Notes: a model not told the origin generated them from the sequence alone. Positions 1 through 8,756 are shown, numbered from the stretch's first letter. The stretch: 64,000 nt of DNA from JANQQZ01 sp036751825 (GCA_036751825.1 DAIOTV010000001.1:24376-88375); one strand, 5' to 3'. Numbers and translations: made by a program.

Positions 1-1212
1 GGGGGCGGTGTCGTCGTAGGCGCCGTCGGCCTTCACCGGGCAGTACACGCCGATGCCCTCCTTGAGGCCCGTCTGGTAGTCCTCCGCGCCGTGGCCGGTC
101 GCGGTGTGCACCAGGCCCGTGCCGTCTTCCAGCGTGACGTAGTCCGCTGACACGACGGTCCAGACCTTGTCCGTCGGCCCGTCCATCCTGGGCAGTTCGT
201 CCCGCAGCGGGCTGCGGTACCGCACGCCGACGAGCCTGTCGCCCGTGGTCGTTGCCAGAACCTCGACGTCCTCGGCCTTGGCCAGCCCCGCGACTTTCTC
301 GACCAGGGCCGACGCCATGAGCGTCACATTGCCGTCGACGCGCACGAGCGAATACTCGAACCCGTCGTTCACCGCGACCGCGACATTCGCCGGCAGGGTC
401 CAGGGCGTCGTGGTCCAGATCATCAGGCTGGGCGCGACTTCCGGCCGGGTGTCGTCGTCGAGGCCGAATCGCGCGTAGACATCCGCCGCGTCGGCGCACT
501 CGAAATCCACATAGACCGAAAGGTCCTCGCGGTCGCGGTACTCGAGTTCCGCGTCGGCGAGGGCGGTTTCGTTGTCCACCGACCAGTGCACGGGCTTGAG
601 CGCGCGGTACACCAGTCCCTGCTCGCACAGGCCCGCCAAGACCTCGAGCACCGCCGTCTCGTACCGTGGCTGCATCGTGAGGTACGGGTCCGTGTAGTCC
701 GCGAGCGTCAGCAGCCGCTCCATCTGGCCCGTGTGCAGCTTGTGAAACTTCTCGGCGTGCTTCTGGCACTCGCGGCGGACGGCGATCCGCCGCTGGTCCT
801 CGGGCAGGTCCATGAGCTTCTGCACCTTGCCCGACTCGACGAGGTCGGTCATCACCCGGTGCTCGATGGGCAGCCCGTGGCAGTCCCAGCCCGGCACGAA
901 GGGCGTGTCGTAGCCCATCACGCCCCTGGACCGGACGACAAAGTCCTTCAGGCACTTGTTCATCACATGCCCGAGATGGATCGACCCGTTCGCGTAGGGG
1001 GGCCCGTCGTGGAAGACGAAGCGTTTGCGGCCCCTTGCCGCTTCGCGCGTCTTGCTGTAGAGGTTGAGCGCCCTCCAGCGCTTCAGGCTCGCCGGCTCGT
1101 TCTGCACCAGGTTCGCCTTCATCGGGAAGGAGGTCTGGGGCAGGTTGAGGGTTTTCTTGAATCGGTTCTTGTCGGGCTTGTCGCTGGCCTGGGTGTCGGT
1201 CGCACCGCTCAT
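1..1212 (-). CDS. ileS: isoleucyl-tRNA synthetase, N-terminal 404 residues (partial)
   Basis: Charges tRNA-Ile with isoleucine in the cytoplasm (class I aminoacyl-tRNA synthetase). Read on the minus strand from an ATG at 1212; the frame stays open to the left edge, so the C-terminal part lies outside the window. The HIGH-type nucleotide-binding motif is HLGH at residues 79-82, inside a GSIHLGHVMNK stretch, followed by GWDCHGLPIE. The editing (CP1) region starts further on with TTPWTLPAN. The KMSKS loop is not in the window. A GGAG lies 8 nt before the ATG. Family identity is certain from these motifs. Confidence 0.96.
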   Translation of the reverse strand, partial: MSGATDTQASDKPDKNRFKKTLNLPQTSFPMKANLVQNEPASLKRWRALNLYSKTREAARGRKRFVFHDGPPYANGSIHLGHVMNKCLKDFVVRSRGVMGYDTPFVPGWDCHGLPIEHRVMTDLVESGKVQKLMDLPEDQRRIAVRRECQKHAEKFHKLHTGQMERLLTLADYTDPYLTMQPRYETAVLEVLAGLCEQGLVYRALKPVHWSVDNETALADAELEYRDREDLSVYVDFECADAADVYARFGLDDDTRPEVAPSLMIWTTTPWTLPANVAVAVNDGFEYSLVRVDGNVTLMASALVEKVAGLAKAEDVEVLATTTGDRLVGVRYRSPLRDELPRMDGPTDKVWTVVSADYVTLEDGTGLVHTATGHGAEDYQTGLKEGIGVYCPVKADGAYDDTAP

Positions 1213-1490
1213 GGATCTGCTCCGCTCGCCGCACGATCCGCGGCGGTTGGTCAAGTGTTGAACGCCATCGTAGGAATCACGCCGGGCCGTGCCCGAAAGC
1301 CCAGTGGGCACGGCGTCAGCCCCGGCGAGGGCCAGGCAGCGGCGTCCGCGGCATGTGCGTGCGGCGATGCCCAGGCCGGCCCTCAGCGGGGCAGGCGAAT
1401 TCGCTCGTCGAAGTGAACGGGGCGGATCGTCATCGCTGCAAGTATCGGCGATGAACCGGGCGGAGCCAAGAGGCCGGCGCGAATTCCCTT

Positions 1491-1510
1491 GCTATTTGTA
1501 TTCAAATAGC
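1491..1510. repeat. AT-rich perfect inverted repeat over a stop codon
   Basis: Arms GCTATTTG (1491-1498) and CAAATAGC (1503-1510) are exact reverse complements around the 4-nt loop TATT. The repeat covers the last codons and stop of the leftward gene ending at 1492. It is strikingly AT-rich for this genome. No T-run follows on the minus strand, so it is not a classical intrinsic terminator, but it could form an mRNA 3' hairpin. Confidence 0.6.
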
Positions 1511-2034
1511 GACTGCGACCGCAGCACGAACCCCCCGGCGGCGATCAGGTGGTACGCCTGCACATGAACCTGGTCGCGAAAGGTCTGGACATCCAGCAGC
1601 GACAGGTTCTCGCCCGCCTCGCTCGTCCAGCCGAACGAGTCCGATTCGGCCTCGGCGATGTGCTCCCGCATCTCACGCAGGGTGGCGGCGTACAGGTTCT
1701 CGCTGAGCGTCTCGGTCTGCACCGAGAGCATGTAGATGACCTTTGACGCCCCAAAGCCGTGCTCGAACTCGTGCTCCCCGGCGCACAGCAGGGCGGACAC
1801 CACGCCGGCCTGCGGCAGCCCGTCCTCGCGATCGATCAGCAGTTCCGTCGCGCACTCGGGCCCACGCTCGAAACGAACCAGGTGGCACCCCGGCATCAGC
1901 CAGGTTTCGAGCTCGGCGGACGCCGAGGTGTGCACCCGGCGTGAGCGGAGATCGAACAGCTCCGGGTGCAACGCCCGGTCGTACAACACCGCCTGGTACG
2001 ACTGCGTGCTGATCGGTTGAGTCGGCATATCCAT
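1492..2034 (-). CDS. conserved hypothetical protein, DUF2617-like
   Basis: A 180-residue, soluble, acidic protein with no signal peptide or membrane segment. The N-terminal stretch containing LYDRALHPELF and a later WLMPGCHLVRFE segment resemble my recollection of the DUF2617 family found mainly in planctomycetes and actinobacteria; function unknown. The ATG at 2034 has a GGGAG 7 nt upstream. The gene stands alone, divergent from the HEAT-like gene to its right, and its stop lies in an AT-rich hairpin. Reality as a gene is well supported by codon pattern and start; the family name is tentative. Confidence 0.7.
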   Translation of the reverse strand: MDMPTQPISTQSYQAVLYDRALHPELFDLRSRRVHTSASAELETWLMPGCHLVRFERGPECATELLIDREDGLPQAGVVSALLCAGEHEFEHGFGASKVIYMLSVQTETLSENLYAATLREMREHIAEAESDSFGWTSEAGENLSLLDVQTFRDQVHVQAYHLIAAGGFVLRSQSLFEYK

Positions 2035-2046
2035 GCGTTCGCTCCC

Positions 2047-2066
2047 GTGGATCGTCAGTGATCCAC
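2047..2066. repeat. inverted repeat next to the ribosome binding site
   Basis: GTGGATC (2047-2053) and GATCCAC (2060-2066) are exact reverse complements with a 6-nt spacer. The repeat sits directly upstream of the GGGAG ribosome binding site of the leftward gene starting at 2034. It could be an operator for a dimeric regulator or a 5'-leader hairpin. Confidence 0.4.
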
Positions 2067-2277
2067 CCTCGTCACATTCCCCACACCGGTTCGATCGCCT
2101 CGCGTGCGAGGGGAGCGAACCCTCTGATTGAGCCGACCGCGCACAGAATGGGTTCAGCCCACTGGCAGACCAAGCACATCAGTTCTGGTCCAACGCGCGC
2201 CCCACAAGCCATCCCGGACGCGTTGCCACAGCATATTGGGTGCCGAGAGAAATGGAACCCCCATGTCTACCATTTTC

Positions 2278-2286
2278 TGATAATCT
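2278..2286 (+). promoter_or_regulatory. extended -10 promoter candidate for the HEAT-like gene
   Basis: TGATAATCT fits an extended -10 element (TG-n-TAATCT) inside an AT-rich patch (about 2265-2325) that contrasts with the surrounding GC-rich DNA. No -35 hexamer is visible. A transcript starting near 2292 would exclude the upstream in-frame ATG at 2287 and favour translation from 2326. Confidence 0.4.
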
Positions 2287-2325
2287 ATGCATTCACGGAT
2301 ATTTCGGGGTTATTCGAGTACGCAA

Positions 2326-4260
2326 ATGCCGCCAAGGCCTCATCGTGCCATCAAGAACGCGGAACTCGCCCTCGGCCGCGGTGACCCCGGGGAGGCCGGC
2401 GCGCACATTCGCGCGCTGCTCGACGCTGCCGATGCGCTGCGCCACACGCTGCCCGCGGCGTCGCGCAACGATCCGGTCGGTGTTCTCGAGCGTCTGCTCG
2501 CTCGCCGGGCCAACCGCCAAGCGGATCGAGCCGAGCGATCCGCCGCCGCGGCGTTTCACAGTCTGTCCCCGGCCGATCGCGGCGAGGTGCTGCGGCGCGT
2601 CGCGCCGCGGCGGCGCCGTGTGGTCGCGTCGCTGCTGACGAGCGCCGAGCCAGCCGAGCGCCACGCCGCGCTCGCGATCCTCGCCGCCAGCTGCGACTGG
2701 TCGCTGGTCCCGCAGGCGGCCGGGCTCATCGGCACCGCTCCGGCCGACGAGGCGTCCGCGGCGGTGGATGCCATCGCGGCGTGCACCGCGCAGCTCACCG
2801 ACGAGCCCGCCCCGGTGTCCCCAGCCTTCGAGCGGGCGCTCGCTGCCGTCCTCGACGCGGCGGCGCAGCACGGCACGGCCCCGGGCACCAGCGACACGCC
2901 CGAACGGCGAGCCATCGCTCTTGCGCTCGGCCTGCTCACCCCGGCGGCCCGAGCGGGCTGCTTCGGGCCGGGGCCCGACGCGTGGCTGGACAACGCGCCC
3001 CAGGATCTTGAACTCGCGATCCGATCATCGCTTCGGAGGCTCGCCGGCCCGCTCGGCGCGGCCCGGGCGTTCGAGCTGATCGTCAAGCCGGGCGTCCGAC
3101 CCGCCGCCGTCGATCGCGTGGCAAACGCCGAGACCGGGGAAGAGCTGCTCGCGCTCGTCGGTCGTTCGCACCTCGGTCTCCGCCCGCTCCGGCGATCCGC
3201 GTTGCGGTCCCGCCTCGACCCCGCGGCCCGGCAGCGTCTCGCCGACGCATGCCTTTTGATCCCGACGGGCAGGCTCGGTGCTCGGGTCGCGCGATCCATC
3301 CCGAGGTGGATCGAGCTGCTGGGACCACCGCTGGCCTCCAGAGCGCCCCTGCTCGAGCCGCTGCTGGCTCATCCCGACCCGGTGGCGCGGTTCGCCGCGG
3401 TGCTCGCGGGCGGTGAGCAGCTCCGGCTCGATCAGTCGCTCGACGAGTGCGAATGCGTTGCCTTGTCTGCAGCGCTCCGGCTGGCCCTGCCGGGCCGGGA
3501 TGATCCCGCGGCGTGCCTTGTCGATGCCGACGCCCGCCGGCTGCTTCGCCGCTCTCCGCACGCCTCGGTCCGTCGTCTTGCGGCCCGTCTGCCCGCGAGG
3601 GGCGAGCTGCACGCCGCCGCGGTCGTTGCGATCCGGCGTGAGTTTCAGCGCGACGCGGCCCGTGTGATCGATTCCCTCGCGGGTCGCATCGAAGCGGGGG
3701 ACGGCCGGGCGATCGATCTGGCGGCACGCCTCGAGTGCGCGGACGAGCTTCTCCCGTCGCTCGAGGCCACGCTTCGGGCCGACGATCCGATGCTGGCGGC
3801 CCGCGCGGCCCGCGCGCTGGCATCGGCGCGAGACCCGCGCGCCGACACGCTGCTGCGCACGGCTGCCGATCACGAGGTTCCGCGGGTGCGAGCGAACGCG
3901 ATCGAGGCCGCCGCCGCGCGGTCGCGGCGCTGGAAGCGGTCCCCGCCGCTGCTCCGCCCGGACGACCCGCACCACCGCCCGGCCGCCACCTCGATCCGGC
4001 TCCAGCTCGCCGATGGGGTTGGCGACGAGCAGACGACGACCCGCATCCAGCGGCTGCTCGCCTCGCGCGAGCCCGACGCGCGCGGGGCGGGGCTCTGGCT
4101 GACCGAGCGCGCCGCCGCCGAGCTCAAGCCGGTCGCCGGGCCCCGCTGGCCCGAGATCGCGGCGCGCGTTGCCGAGTCGGCCCGGCACGGCGAGACCGCC
4201 CGGGAGCGCCGACGCGCCACCCGCTGCGCCCGCCGCATGCTCGCCGTCACGACCGCCTGA
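2326..4260 (+). CDS. HEAT-repeat-like alpha-helical protein, unknown function
   Basis: About 644 residues, very rich in Ala, Arg and Leu, built of repeated helical pairs such as AARAARALASARDPRADTLL and DPVARFAAVLAGG. This is the texture of HEAT/armadillo-type scaffold proteins. No signal peptide, catalytic motif or membrane segment is visible. Start chosen at the ATG at 2326 because the in-frame ATG at 2287 would lie at or before the transcript start of the extended -10 site; the ribosome binding site is weak in both cases. It ends 13 bp before the stop of the convergent lipase-like gene. Function not recognised. Confidence 0.72.
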   Translation: MPPRPHRAIKNAELALGRGDPGEAGAHIRALLDAADALRHTLPAASRNDPVGVLERLLARRANRQADRAERSAAAAFHSLSPADRGEVLRRVAPRRRRVVASLLTSAEPAERHAALAILAASCDWSLVPQAAGLIGTAPADEASAAVDAIAACTAQLTDEPAPVSPAFERALAAVLDAAAQHGTAPGTSDTPERRAIALALGLLTPAARAGCFGPGPDAWLDNAPQDLELAIRSSLRRLAGPLGAARAFELIVKPGVRPAAVDRVANAETGEELLALVGRSHLGLRPLRRSALRSRLDPAARQRLADACLLIPTGRLGARVARSIPRWIELLGPPLASRAPLLEPLLAHPDPVARFAAVLAGGEQLRLDQSLDECECVALSAALRLALPGRDDPAACLVDADARRLLRRSPHASVRRLAARLPARGELHAAAVVAIRREFQRDAARVIDSLAGRIEAGDGRAIDLAARLECADELLPSLEATLRADDPMLAARAARALASARDPRADTLLRTAADHEVPRVRANAIEAAAARSRRWKRSPPLLRPDDPHHRPAATSIRLQLADGVGDEQTTTRIQRLLASREPDARGAGLWLTERAAAELKPVAGPRWPEIAARVAESARHGETARERRRATRCARRMLAVTTA

Positions 4261-4273
4261 TCAAGACATCCGC

Positions 4274-5110
4274 TCAGTCTTCGGGCGGAGCCGAGGCCTC
4301 GGCGAGCGGCGCTTCGCCCCGCAGCCGGCGGGCGAGGTCCGCCATGATGCGGTCGTCGGTGGTGATCGAGAAGTGGCTCATCACCTTGGTGCCGCCCGTC
4401 CAGATGGGCTCCTGCCCGGGCGGGGCCGAGTTTGTCGCGCCGACCCACGTGTCGTTGAGGTGCGCGTAGGGCACGATCTCGAACTCGTGCGTGCCGAGCT
4501 GCGCGTTGAGGTACTCCATGAATTCCGACCCGGGCCTCATGGCCCGCGCCGCGTTGTCGGGGGCGATCTTCTCGGCGAGGATCGCGCCCTCGTGCGGCGT
4601 GCCCATCGTGTAGAGCGTGCGGATCTTCAGGCGTCGCTCGCGTGTCTCATCGCCGGCGGGCAGACTGCCCAGGGGCAGCGACGCCGTGCGTGCGACGAGG
4701 CCGCCCATCGAGATGCCGATCACATCCACCTCGATCGTTTCGTCGGGCGTGTCGCTCGGCCATCGCTCTTCGATGCGGCGGGTCACAAGTCCGGTGATCT
4801 GCTCAATGTCTCCGGCGAACATGAACGAGATCGGCAGGAAGTCGTCGGAGTTGCCGCTCGTCACGGGGAACAGTCGGTAACGGACGCCCTGGGCGAGCAT
4901 GGGCCACGAGCGGTAGCCGGCGAGCACGACCACGGGCCGCTGCAGCGGGATCGGGTTGGCCCGCATCCGAGCGAGGTCGTCCTTGGCCTGTTCGAATGTG
5001 ACGGGGAACGCCGGGTTCTCGACCGGGCGATTGACGGAGCAGCCGAGCTGATACGTCACGACATAGATCGTTCCGGCGAGCATCAGGAGTCTCCACCAGT
5101 CGGTTTTCAC
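4274..5110 (-). CDS. lipase-like alpha/beta-hydrolase lipoprotein
   Basis: A 278-residue predicted membrane-anchored hydrolase. The N-terminus is a hydrophobic helix ending in a lipobox-like LGC (Cys24). A nucleophile elbow GISMGG has its serine at about residue 134, and a later GTPHEG segment is typical of lipase/PGAP1-type hydrolases. A GTG start at 5110 is chosen: GGAGG lies 5 nt upstream, and it avoids the overlap with ispG that the upstream ATG at 5185 would cause. Likely located in the periplasm or outer membrane; substrate unknown. The gene follows ispG with a 58-nt gap. Confidence 0.8.
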   Translation of the reverse strand: MKTDWWRLLMLAGTIYVVTYQLGCSVNRPVENPAFPVTFEQAKDDLARMRANPIPLQRPVVVLAGYRSWPMLAQGVRYRLFPVTSGNSDDFLPISFMFAGDIEQITGLVTRRIEERWPSDTPDETIEVDVIGISMGGLVARTASLPLGSLPAGDETRERRLKIRTLYTMGTPHEGAILAEKIAPDNAARAMRPGSEFMEYLNAQLGTHEFEIVPYAHLNDTWVGATNSAPPGQEPIWTGGTKVMSHFSITTDDRIMADLARRLRGEAPLAEASAPPED

Positions 5111-5168
5111 ACCAGCCTCCGCCGCCGGGCACCCAACCGGTGCGCGAGCCGCCTGTTGTTCGGTCGAA

Positions 5169-6545
5169 CTAGATCTTGCTTTCAAGCCCGTCCACGGTCA
5201 GGCTCGTGCGAGACTCGACCCGGCCCGCGGCGATTTTTTCGAACCCTGAGCCGAGCTCGCCGATGGGGTCGGGCGGCACGATCTCGACCTTCTTCTCGCC
5301 CAGCTTCACCTCGCCCGCCAGAACCGCCCGCTGGAACGCCTGGCACTCGGCGAGGAGCCGGTCGAGGATCTCTTCTTCGGGGATGTTGGCGACCTTCTCG
5401 CCCTGCACGTAGATGATGCCGCGCTTGTTGCCGGCGAACACCGCGACATCCGCGCCCTCGGCCTCGCCCGGCCCGTTCACGACGCAGCCCATCACCGCGA
5501 CCTTCATCGGCACCGTGATCTCGCTGGCGAGCTTTTTCCGCACATCTTGCACCAGCGTGAACAGGTCGACCTGGATGCGGCCGCAGGTCGGGCAGGCGAT
5601 CAGCTCGGCGCCCTTGCGCTCGCGGAGCCCGAGCGAGTACAGCAGCTCGAGCCCGTCTTCGACCTCGTAGACCGGATCGTTCGCGTAGCTGATCCGCACC
5701 GTGTCGCCGATGCCCTGGGTGAGAAGCCCCGAGAGGGCCGCGATCGAGCGGATGGTCCCGGTTTCCTTGGGCCCCGCGTGCGTGACGCCCAGGTGCAGCG
5801 GCTCGTCGAACCGCCTGCTGACTTCCTGGTAGGCAGCGACGGTGAAGGCCGCGTCCATCGACTTGCAGCTGATCGCGAGATCGAAGAAGTCGCGCTCGTA
5901 GAAGATGTCCATGTACTCTTCGAGCTTGGCGATGATCAGCGCGAGCAGGTGCGCGTGCTTGCCGCCCAGCTGCGTTTTGACGAAGAACTTGCCGAGCTCT
6001 TCCATCCGCTTCTGCTTGTCCTTGCGCTCGATGATCGAGCCCTCGTTGACACCCACGCGGATCGGGACGCCCGCGTCGCGGCAGGCGTCGATCACGGCGT
6101 GGACCTCTTCGCGGTCCTGGATGTTGCCGGGGTTCAGCCGGATCTTGTGCACGCCGGCCTCGACCGCCTCGAGCGCCCGCTTGAAGTGGAAGTGCACATC
6201 CGCCACGATGGGCACGCGGGTCTGCTTCAGGATCTCGGCGAGCGCCTCGGTGTCTTTCTTCTCGGGCACGGCGACGCGAACGACATCCGCCCCGGCCGCG
6301 GCGAGCCTGTTGATCTCGGCCACGCTGGTGTCGACATCGTGCGTGTAGCCCGCGGTCATGGTCTGGACGGAGACGGGGGACGGCTCGGTGGGCGTGCCAT
6401 CTTTCAGCGGCAGCCCGCCTCCGACCTGCACGATGCCGGTCCGCTCGTTGCCGATCCAGATCGGCCGCGTCGGCTTGCGGGGAAACATCGAGACCGGCGC
6501 TGTCTCAGGCCGGCCGTTCTTCGGATGGTTGGGCTGGTTCGGCAT
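5169..6545 (-). CDS. ispG: 4-hydroxy-3-methylbut-2-enyl diphosphate synthase (flavodoxin)
   Basis: IspG (GcpE) makes HMBPP from MEcPP in the non-mevalonate isoprenoid pathway and carries a [4Fe-4S] cluster. The cluster ligands appear as CPTC and the GCVVNGPGE motif near the C-terminus; the N-terminal TIM barrel carries MTAGYTHDV, ADVHFH and KIRLNPGN. At about 458 residues it is the compact bacterial form without the large insertion of plant and chlamydial enzymes. The start is uncertain: ATGs at 6551, 6545 and 6488 are in frame, none with a strong ribosome binding site. The first two overlap the end of the upstream membrane-protein gene by about 45 bp; 6488 does not. Confidence 0.96.
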   Translation of the reverse strand: MPNQPNHPKNGRPETAPVSMFPRKPTRPIWIGNERTGIVQVGGGLPLKDGTPTEPSPVSVQTMTAGYTHDVDTSVAEINRLAAAGADVVRVAVPEKKDTEALAEILKQTRVPIVADVHFHFKRALEAVEAGVHKIRLNPGNIQDREEVHAVIDACRDAGVPIRVGVNEGSIIERKDKQKRMEELGKFFVKTQLGGKHAHLLALIIAKLEEYMDIFYERDFFDLAISCKSMDAAFTVAAYQEVSRRFDEPLHLGVTHAGPKETGTIRSIAALSGLLTQGIGDTVRISYANDPVYEVEDGLELLYSLGLRERKGAELIACPTCGRIQVDLFTLVQDVRKKLASEITVPMKVAVMGCVVNGPGEAEGADVAVFAGNKRGIIYVQGEKVANIPEEEILDRLLAECQAFQRAVLAGEVKLGEKKVEIVPPDPIGELGSGFEKIAAGRVESRTSLTVDGLESKI

Positions 6546-7332
6546 GGTCATCCACAGTAGGTTCGGCGTCCGGCCGCGATTCGTTCGCGGATTCGTCCCC
6601 GGGCCGATCGGGATTCGCAAATCGGCACCGCATGGCGCCCAGGTAGCTGAGGGTTTCGAACACCAGCAGGCCCGTGAACAGCCCCGCCGCGGCGAAGGCG
6701 GAGTGCGCCGGCACCAGGTCGAGCACCCACCACCGGTCCAGCGACGCATACCAGGGCCGCAGCACCCCGTGACCGAGGAACGCGAACACGACCGCCAGGA
6801 GCCCGGCCAGCACCCAGCCGTAGCTGGCGTGCGACGTGACCGCCCGCGCGATCGCGGGCGTGATCCGCCCGCCACGCCGGTTGCCGAAGAACCGCAGGCC
6901 CGCTCGTTCAATCGCCGTCAGCCCGCGCAGCAGCGCGTACGCGCCCGGGGTCAGGATCAGCAGCGCCCCGAGCAGCCCCGCGAGCGAGCCGCGGGCGTGC
7001 AGAAAGACTTCGTCGATGCGGTCCTCGGCGAAGGCGGCGGCGAGGAGCAGCGCGGCGAGGGCGAGATTGATGCGGAGCAGCCAGTCGGCGTCGTGCCGCC
7101 CGATCCGGATCGTGTCGAAGAGCTCGCGCCAGCGGGCGAGCGCCGCCAGCGTGCGCAGCCACGAGGCCACCGACGGTTGCCGCTGCCAGTCCGACCCGAT
7201 CCGGGATGCCGGCAGCGACAACGCGACGGCCGTTCCGCACTCCGGGCACGAAGGTTCGGCGGGGACCTCGTCCAGCGGGTACCCGCAGCGTGCGCACAAG
7301 AACGAATCAGGATCGGGGGTTTCCCTCGGCAC
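6505..7332 (-). CDS. zinc-ribbon multi-pass membrane protein (copy A)
   Basis: A 275-residue protein of unknown function. The N-terminus holds a rubredoxin-like zinc ribbon: C13xxC16 and C29xxC32 (LCARCGYPL ... PSCPECGT). It is followed by about four hydrophobic segments (around residues 85-105, 120-140, 165-190 and 205-225) and a charged, Pro/Glu-rich tail. The gene to its right (7365-8012) has the same architecture, so the two look like diverged tandem copies. Its 3' end overlaps the likely ispG start. Annotation rests on visible domains only. Confidence 0.75.
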   Translation of the reverse strand: MPRETPDPDSFLCARCGYPLDEVPAEPSCPECGTAVALSLPASRIGSDWQRQPSVASWLRTLAALARWRELFDTIRIGRHDADWLLRINLALAALLLAAAFAEDRIDEVFLHARGSLAGLLGALLILTPGAYALLRGLTAIERAGLRFFGNRRGGRITPAIARAVTSHASYGWVLAGLLAVVFAFLGHGVLRPWYASLDRWWVLDLVPAHSAFAAAGLFTGLLVFETLSYLGAMRCRFANPDRPGDESANESRPDAEPTVDDHAEPAQPSEERPA

Positions 7333-7364
7333 GCGTCATGATTCGCAGCGAATCCGGCCCGCGG

Positions 7365-8012
7365 TTACCAGCCGGCGTCGCGCAGCATCGCAGCCGCCCA
7401 CAGCCCGGCCGTCATGGACCGCATCCACGCCACCAGCCCCGCGAGAGCGCCCCCGGCGGGCAGCGTGTCCGCGAGGATGCCGTCGAGCCCGAGGAGCTTG
7501 ACCGCGGCGACGATCGCGAGCGTCGCCGCGCCGCCGAAGGCGAGGCCCACCGTGGAGATCGACGCCACGCGCGACCCCACGAGCCCCGCCTTGCCGACAT
7601 GCATAATGCGGGCGACGAGGAACACGGCCGCCTGCTCGAACAGCACGAGCAGCGTGCCGATCGAGCCGAGCGTCAGCGCGATCACGAACACGAGCTGGAA
7701 GAGCGTCGTGACGGCGCTCAGCGGCTCGGCGAGTGCGCCGCGGATCGGGTCGATGAGCCACGCCCAGACGATCGCCCCCGCCGCGAGCGTCGACGCGGCT
7801 CCGAGGTTGACCCAGAGCCGTCCGAGGCTGTCCTGCTCGCGCCAGACGAGCGCCAGGACGCCCGTTCGGGGCGCGACGACCAGCCGGGCGGTCTCGATGG
7901 ACCGCGACGGTGCCGCCTCTCCCCGGTTGCAGCCGCACTCGGGGCAATCGGTCGTCTCAAGGCCGCGCGCGGGATACCCGCAGCGCACGCACAGCGGCGG
8001 CTGGTCGGCCAT
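7365..8012 (-). CDS. zinc-ribbon multi-pass membrane protein (copy B)
   Basis: A 215-residue protein with an N-terminal zinc ribbon (C8xxC11 ... C23xxC26, CVRCGYPARG ... DCPECGC) followed by about four hydrophobic segments covering most of residues 70-205. The same arrangement is seen in the neighbouring gene at 6505-7332, with CGYP after the first knuckle in both; overall sequence similarity is otherwise low. Read leftward 32 bp ahead of copy A, so probably co-transcribed with it and ispG. Function unknown; a small cytosolic zinc domain on a membrane protein suggests sensing or assembly, but this is speculative. Confidence 0.75.
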   Translation of the reverse strand: MADQPPLCVRCGYPARGLETTDCPECGCNRGEAAPSRSIETARLVVAPRTGVLALVWREQDSLGRLWVNLGAASTLAAGAIVWAWLIDPIRGALAEPLSAVTTLFQLVFVIALTLGSIGTLLVLFEQAAVFLVARIMHVGKAGLVGSRVASISTVGLAFGGAATLAIVAAVKLLGLDGILADTLPAGGALAGLVAWMRSMTAGLWAAAMLRDAGW

Positions 8013-8171
8013 GGCCTGCTCCAGTCTGAAGGCTTCGTTTCACACCGGCGAGGACGCCCCCGCGGGGATAGGCTGACCTATCGGACGCGAGTGGAGCCGG
8101 CTGAAGCCCGAGAACAAGATTCGCGGCTCTGTTGCTTCCGGTTGCCTGCTTGCCCGCGCGGAGTTTCTGGC

Positions 8172-8672
8172 GTGATCAGCTACACAACCATCACCACCGA
8201 CCACCCGCTGTACCCGGGGGAGTGCGACCTCCGCGAGCTCGTGCTGCTCCGGCCCATCGGCTACGACATGGACCGGTTCCGGGCCGAGTACCCGGGCGTC
8301 GAGGACCGGTTTGTGCACTTTGTCGCGGTGGTCGGTTCACCCGGGGGCGACCGGGTGGTCGGGTGCGTGCTGCTGCTGCCCGAGACCGACACCCCGGGCG
8401 TGGGCAAGCTCATGCAGATGGCGGTGCACCCGCAGCGGCAGGGCGAGGGCATCGGCAAGCGTCTCGTGGTCGAGGTCGAGAAGCACGCGTTCTCGGCGCT
8501 GGGGCTGAAGTCGCTCTACTGCCACGCGCAGGTGCAGGCCGTGTCGTTCTACGAGGCGCTGGGGTGGGACACGGTGGGGGAGGTGTTCCTGGAAGCGGGC
8601 ATCCCGCACCGCAAGATGACGATATCCGATCAAAGGCCGATCGGCGAACCGGAGCCGGTGCCCGATTGGTAG
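8172..8672 (+). CDS. GNAT-family N-acetyltransferase
   Basis: A 166-residue acetyl-CoA-dependent transferase. The acetyl-CoA binding loop is visible as MAVHPQRQGEGIGKRLV, matching the R/QxxGxG/A signature, and is followed by the typical C-terminal YEALGW segment. Acceptor unknown. A GTG start at 8172 is chosen because GGAG lies 8 nt upstream and residues from ISYTTIT on fit the family's N-terminus; the open frame extends much further upstream, but that part is antisense to the zinc-ribbon genes. The gene is divergent from those genes and precedes the Fur-family regulator. Confidence 0.88.
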   Translation: MISYTTITTDHPLYPGECDLRELVLLRPIGYDMDRFRAEYPGVEDRFVHFVAVVGSPGGDRVVGCVLLLPETDTPGVGKLMQMAVHPQRQGEGIGKRLVVEVEKHAFSALGLKSLYCHAQVQAVSFYEALGWDTVGEVFLEAGIPHRKMTISDQRPIGEPEPVPDW

Positions 8673-8721
8673 TCCGGATCGCGGCAGGGGCTGCGGCTTC
8701 GAAGCCGTTCAAGCCGAGCGG

Positions 8722-8748
8722 TTGGAAAAACTCACGAGGATCTATAGT
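8722..8748 (+). promoter_or_regulatory. sigma-70-type promoter of the Fur-family gene
   Basis: TTGGAA (8722-8727), a 15-nt spacer, then TATAGT (8743-8748). The GTG start of the next gene lies 8 nt after the -10, so the transcript would be leaderless or nearly so. There is no well-placed Shine-Dalgarno sequence for that GTG. Confidence 0.5.
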
Positions 8749-8756
8749 ATTGGGTC

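Noticed and set aside
1213..1491. Small + strand open frames and a possible T-box upstream of ileS
   Set aside because: The frames overlap the antisense of real genes and have no start signals; no T-box-like sequence or terminator hairpin was found.
2287..2325. Upstream ATG for the HEAT-like gene
   Set aside because: It lies at the expected transcript start after the extended -10 element and adds residues unlike the rest of the protein.
6552..6911. N-terminal extension of ispG up to 6911
   Set aside because: These codons are antiparallel-frame reading of the zinc-ribbon membrane gene; the residues are Arg/Cys-rich and do not match any IspG.
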